Assembly (NCBI GenBank): GCA_004794655.1
Contig: SMMW01000524.1
Span: 806,001 to 870,000 of the forward strand
From: Marisa cornuarietis
Lineage: Eukaryota > Mollusca > Gastropoda > Architaenioglossa > Ampullariidae
DNA: 64,000 bases
Reading direction: 5' to 3'
Part shown: piece by piece, positions 58,585-64,000 of the stretch
Numbering within the stretch: the first letter of the stretch is position 1
Layout: every line of letters starts with the position of its first letter
Notes under the pieces: generated by a model
What the model was told of the DNA's origin: nothing
Databases searched by the model: none
The model's input: the letters and a program-made list of their open reading frames with translations, nothing else
Made by a program: the position numbers and the translations under genes

Positions 58585-59522
58585 AGTGCGTTCTTTTGAC
58601 CAATAATCCGGTCAAGGTCGTGTTAGTGAATTCTGATTGGGTATGTGCACGCATGCGTCCACTTTAGGAAATTTCCGACCCTTTACTTGTCTTGTAAAGA
58701 GTTAGAATGACATGGTGGAAACCGCACGTTGCTATGTTTCAAACATTCTCGATCTGTTCTCGCTAATTCTGTGGTTAGCAGAAGCTAATGTGAAATCGTG
58801 ACAAAAGATACATATTTTTAGATAGTCTTGTGAAAAACCACCCGGAGAGTGGATAGAAGACGTTGAACATTCATAATGGCTCATAGTTTCAAAATGGCTA
58901 AAAATTAAAATTTTTGTCAAACTAGGGGGACGTGTCAGGCCTTAAAAGATCTATATTTTTGAACTATTTTAACATTCAAATGGTGTTAGTAATATGCTAT
59001 TGAATTTTAGCCGACGGAGAGAAATAATTGCACTCATGATTACACAAACACATTTCGAGATGCCCTTTGAAAACGCGTAAGCGCTAACGTTTACAGTCTC
59101 AGTAAAAAGCAGACGACACAATGGTAGTTGCCTACAGAACTCTTTTATCCTCCCCTCTACCCATTCATAGGACTCTTAATGACATGAGAAAAATGCACAA
59201 AGTAGTTATTCCATATTGTTGTTGTGACCCATGTATTTATATATTTTTTAAAACGTGATTTTATTCAGATCTTTTTCTCGATTTATTACATTTAGTTATG
59301 AGGACATTTCTCGCGATTCAAGAATTCGTTTTCAAAAATACCCCCACCCATTGAGAAGAACGAAGTTATTCCATACTGTTTATATATATATATATATATA
59401 TTTATACGTACATATATATGTATATGTGCCCGAACTCTCACTGGAAAGCTGTCAGAGCAATTTAGATCATAGACCATGTCTGGTGATATCCTTACCGACA
59501 TCATCGAAACATGATTAATATT
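58585..59522. other. No gene seen; duplicated flank
   Basis: Matches 19522-20325 and 21339-21454. A (TA)n run at 59384-59401 marks the spot where unit 1 carries an extra 1 kb. Confidence 0.55.
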
Positions 59523-59716
59523 AGAGAGTTTGAGATTCAGCGCTCGCACGACGCGTGCGGGAGCGGCAACCTGTAGCGTCACGGGAATTTGCGCCCTACG
59601 TCATCACATCCACAAAATCCAACCAATCGCTTTCTCACAACGGGTAGGCTTAGAGGCTCGCCGTTCTCGTTGCCGCACACGTCTCCCTACGCGTCGTGGA
59701 TCTCAAACTCTCTATT
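59523..59716. mobile_element. MITE-like inverted repeat, unit 2
   Basis: Same block as 21455-21648, with agagagtttgagat and atctcaaactctct ends and a conserved GC-rich interior. Confidence 0.45.
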
Positions 59717-60197
59717 GACTTGATCGCAACCTCGTTGTTGAATATGTGTTTATTTTCACCAAACCAATATAAATTTGTAGGACCAGCAGACTACATTTCT
59801 TTCTTTTTCCCCATTGTAATTGATTCATGTAGAAACCACTTTTCTTGTCATGAAGAAAAAGGCACAAGAAATGTTTTCAGAAGTTTTGTTGTGAGTAAAC
59901 TTTGTGTTTTTTTAATCATGATGGATCCCGATATTACACTTTATTTAAAAAAATAAAATAATGAAGGCAAATATAAAAGATCACAATAAAAACACATTAA
60001 AACAATGGCATTAAACCTAATTTCTACCATAATTTCTCCTTGTACATAATCTACGACCATCTTACACATTCAAAAATATAACAAAATACAACGTGAGAGA
60101 CCGGGAGAGTTACTTCCCCTCCCGTACTCATACACATGACACATTTTCATGGATGTTACATAAGCATCGAAATCATATAAAATATTGTACAGAATGT

Positions 60198-62301
60198 TCA
60201 GATCTTATCCCTAGGTGTCTGAGGGAAAGGAATCGTGATGGCCTTCACTTGATGTTCACCAATGTTTTGCCATTTGGCAGCAAGCATCTGGGACAGGATC
60301 ACAGCAGCTTCCAAAAGTTCTGGTGTCAATGTTCTTATTATTTCTGCAGCATTTACTTTTACACAATAGTAAGTTCCACCTGGTTTGCTTTTATAAATTA
60401 TATAGTTTTCTTTTTTCGCTAAGGGAGGTAATGACCTCCTTCTCCAATTAACAGACAAGTTCTTGACTTGCCGTTGTAAAAGGCCACTTTCAGTGCAAAG
60501 CTTGTCAACCTCCTTATCGTCTAGATAAGGAAGTCCTTTACTTTTCACAGCAGTTTTTAAGGCCTCGGCCACTATTTCACGTTGGCTCTCGTCAAAGTCT
60601 GAAATAAACCAGAAATAAATGTCACTAATACCTGACCATCTACCAACGAAAAAAGCCACAGACCTCCAATTTTGCAAGGTTAAAATAATTTAACTGAAAT
60701 ACTTTGACAGACCATATATGAAAGCAATTGTCAATCTTGTAGTGACCATCTCGTAGACCAGTTGTCAAACTTGTTTAACGATAGTACCAGTGATTGAGAT
60801 TCTGTCAATGGTTCAATAAAGTTTACCAAATAATATACTTTGGAACTAAGTTTTGCCGTGAGAGCGGTGGGTAGTGTCGGATAAGGGTGGGGTTTTGGTG
60901 TCGCTTCGTTATCACCGCCGAATGCACGCTAACGTAATGACAACCTAGCCCCTGGACAGACCCTCTTCCCAGCCAGTAAACGATCTGGCTTGTCGTCACG
61001 CGCAGCCGTCCTGCGTCACCGTATCATTGTGCACGTGTTGGGTCATCCTATAGTCTTTTCTAACATTCGAGATGACAGGCCTTACCCGCAAGTTTCCTTC
61101 CCCCATCTCGCAATCATGACAATGTACATTGACCAATCTAGTGTCCCCCACCCTTTAAAGAGCATAATTACATTTGAGAAAATTGATTCGTCTTGACAAT
61201 GCACATTAAGGAAGCACATTTATTGTGCACGATAATGAAACAAGGTATGCGGGAGTAGGATTTCACCTGCAAAGTAAGCTCACCAAAGGCATACACCAAG
61301 CTTTGTTACATAAAACACACACACACATATATATATACACGTACAATGTATGCTCATCATTTTTCATGTGTTCTTCGCAATAATAATCATTGCATTGAAA
61401 AATATACCATCGTCTTTTATTTATTTTTATATTCATTGGTATAACTTGCCATTTCAGCTAGTGCGGCTAGCAGATGGCGCTATAGTTTGCCAAGCGAGCG
61501 CGGCCAGTAGCATTGACCACATGGCATCACTAAGACCCACTTCATTTCTATTAAAAATGTGTACAAGTGTAGATTATATCTACGCTGGCTACCAGCGTAA
61601 TTGAATGTTGTTTAGCTATTTATTTATTTTGCACCCAAATGACGATCTCGCACGATTCAAACGGCGGCATGGTGACATGGGTAATTAGCAAGCGTTCACT
61701 TTTCATGTGGCTATTTCGGTAGGCTGGTGTGGTCAGGAGACATCAATTTTAATCCCATCGTTCTCACCATTACTTCCACCCACCTATCTGCTAATCCCAA
61801 CATGTGCCTTTTCCATAATGCGAATAATCACGTCTAGGTGGAAGCACTTTTGTGTCAAAGGGACCAGCAGATGGCGCTGTAAACGTTGGTCAAGCGAGCG
61901 CGTTCATTAGCACTGACCACACCTTGTGTCACGTGGCATCACTAAGACCCATTCCATTTCTTTTCCTAAATGTGTACAACTATAGATTATATCTACGGTG
62001 GCAGATTTAATTTCAACTATAGTCATTTAAACCTCTTTCGCCAGCGATTTGAAGATTCGATTACAATGAAAATATTGAAAAACACGCTGTGGCTTAAAAG
62101 TCACGACCGGGTAACGGCTAACAGTTTCATTAATTTTTAACAACCTAAAAAAAAAAAAACTTGGTGGCAGCTCGATATCCTTGAGAAACAATTTTTACGA
62201 AAATCTCCACCACGTTTTAAATGTGAATAGTCAATAAAGTGAAAATGAAAAAGAAACTCACTTCTTCTGGGAGTCCGTGCTTTTTTGGCTGACCTCTTCA
62301 T
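60198..62301 (-). CDS. Homeodomain-like protein, two exons, unit 2
   Basis: Minus strand: exon 1 62301-62262 (donor gtgagt) and exon 2 60598-60198 (acceptor tttatttcag), again 146 residues in one frame. It differs from the unit-1 gene by scattered amino acids (MKRSAKK, TESGLLQRQ, PPLAKKENY, TYYCV), while length, frame, splice sites and the helix-3 core QVKNLSVNWRRRS are kept. The Asn and Arg at homeodomain positions 51 and 53 are present; Leu-Ser replaces Trp-Phe. Whether it is expressed, and whether it belongs to a transposon, cannot be told here. The intron is about 1.66 kb and contains repeated segments such as agcagatggcgct (61469 and 61867). Confidence 0.55.
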
Positions 62302-62379
62302 CGTTGCTTCTGGAATAGTGTGAGTGCTTTCGTGACGACGATACGACTGACCAGGGGATAGCCTGTGTGACAACCGGTG

Positions 62380-64000
62380 TCAAAATGTGTAGTTCGCAAG
62401 GTGTTTTTCATTGGCTGGCCAAATGGAGAATACCACGTGACGACTGGGGACACGGGTAATTAGCAAACGTCCACTTTGCAGACGTGGCTATTTCGGTAAG
62501 CTTGAGTAATCATGACATCATTTTCATTCCAATCGCTCACATCTACCCACCCACCTTCTAACCTCACCATCCGCTTTTTCTATAATGCGAATAATCACCT
62601 CCAGGTGGAAACACTTTCTTTCCAAATAAACAAACCAACCAATATTTGACCTGTGGCGTAATTTCAAAATAATTAGAAATGGCCATAGCCGGCGCTGAGC
62701 TTCGCAATACCTGCGACAAGGTATTTAGAAAAAATAACGTGTTGATGAAAAGCATGTCTGAAGATTTGACATTCTTGTTAGACCCGATAATGATTTGGCC
62801 CTAATGGCATCTCCAAAGATACATCGGAGATGTGTGCTATTTTAACTATCGTGAACATTTGACACAGAGAGAGCATGCAGGTGTGCTGAAAACAAGAACT
62901 CGACCCGCGACCCTCGACATCTTGTTGACAAGCGCCATGTTTAGCAGAAAGCAACGCACGTGGGTGAACAACGATAAACGAAGACAACAAGCAGTTCAGC
63001 ACCTAAGTCTTTCGTCAGCAGCATACTGAGTAAAGAAGACAATGATCCAGCAAGGAATAAATGCACTGTGAATCCTTCACCCCTGCCACCTTCCAAACCG
63101 CCAGTGATGATATCGGTGTATATTCTGCAATAACTTAGTTCGTTTATCAAATGTGAGCAGAAAATCAGTCCCCAAGAATAACTGCTGGCTACCGCTTGAA
63201 CACTTGACGGTCTTGAACTGACGTCTTGTTCCCTGGGTGGAGTGAAAACTGAAAACTGACAGTGCATTTGTTGATAGATCACAGAGCTGCATTTTTTGTT
63301 ACACCCCCCCCCCCGATGAAAATAATGTGTACATGTCATGGTTAAAGCGTTTAGAATAAACTCATATCCTTGAGATTAAGATGAGATAGAGAATGTTTGC
63401 AAGGAATCTTTGACCGACATTGGTCTGGTCTATATAGGTCCTCTGAGCATAGTTGGGTAAAGAGTGCCAGCTCACACCTGTAGCACCTGCACGTATGGAG
63501 GGCCACTGCCACCGTGGTAGACCGCCATAGTTAGCTAGCCCGGCAGGTGACGCCTTGCAAGCCACGTGATCGCAGTGACCTGAAGTGTCTGCTGCATACA
63601 TAATAGCCAGCCTTGACCTGTCCTGCCAGTGGCTACTGAACCTATTTAATCATCAACACTTTATTTTTCTAAATAACTTGTCCCAGCTACTGCAAAATTC
63701 AGCGCCGGATATAACTCGTATAAAAAGCTGGGTAAACGACTCAAGATAATGATGTACAAGCCCGAAGTCTGTCAGCAATTGTTTCGACCAAAAAATTTTC
63801 TTCATAATTTATAGTCTGATATCTTAAGAATCCTGTAAGATCGTCATTTGGGTGCCAAATAAATAAATAGCTAAACAACATTCAATTACGCTGACAGCCC
63901 ACGTAGAAATAATCTCTAGTTGTACACATTTTGGAGTAGAAATGGAGTTGGTCTTAGTGATGCCATGTGGACAATGCTACTGGCCCCAGCATATTATCCC
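62380..64000. repeat. Upstream region of the homeodomain-like gene, duplicated
   Basis: Matches 24130-25756 closely up to the window edge, including the C-run at 63304-63314. The duplication therefore continues past the window. Open frames here (63339-62941 and 63601-63362, minus) have no recognisable domains. Confidence 0.65.

Overview
This is a eukaryotic, intron-containing, AT-rich, repeat-laden window. Nothing in it looks bacterial: there are no operons or CRISPR arrays. The secreted PAN plus C-type-lectin genes, the mix of mobile elements (RTE-like, Tx1/L1-like and CR1/Jockey-like LINEs; hAT/ZBED5-like, Merlin-like and P-element-like transposases) and the long di- and trinucleotide microsatellites suggest a marine invertebrate, most probably a mollusc. 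The species is an inference and cannot be fixed from the sequence alone.

The window is built around a large tandem duplication. Unit 1 (about 1-31 kb) and unit 2 (about 32 kb to beyond the right edge) share the same order of parts: degenerate tRNA-Asp block, LTR-like repeat, type-A lectin gene, divergent tRNA-Asp pair(s), type-B lectin gene, LINE remnant, P-like and Merlin-like transposase remnants, and a two-exon homeodomain-like gene. Type-A lectin genes lie at 2853-5085 and 36921-38978. Type-B copies lie at 12438-14293 (intact) and 48561-53561 (broken). Homeodomain-like genes lie at 22126-24053 and 60198-62301 on the minus strand. Each lectin gene has three coding exons: signal peptide plus PAN-like module, first half of the C-type lectin domain, second half. 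All junctions are phase 1.

Because the two units match closely, one serves as the empty site for insertions in the other. Unit-2-specific insertions are a 2.2-kb hAT element (8-bp target duplication), a 5'-truncated Tx1/L1-like LINE with two poly(A) tracts (15-bp duplication), a 3.2-kb RTE-like element inside exon 2 of lectin copy 4 (13-bp duplication), and a roughly 750-bp element upstream of copy 4. Unit-1-specific parts include a foldback element with arrays of a 15-bp repeat, a second tRNA block, and a (GAT)n-bearing insertion.

The stretch 22-31 kb contains inverted, rearranged copies of the homeodomain-like gene region. Two of the four copies are broken. The roughly 2.8 kb at 33.7-36.5 kb and roughly 1.3 kb at 27.0-28.3 kb hold no gene that I can recognise.
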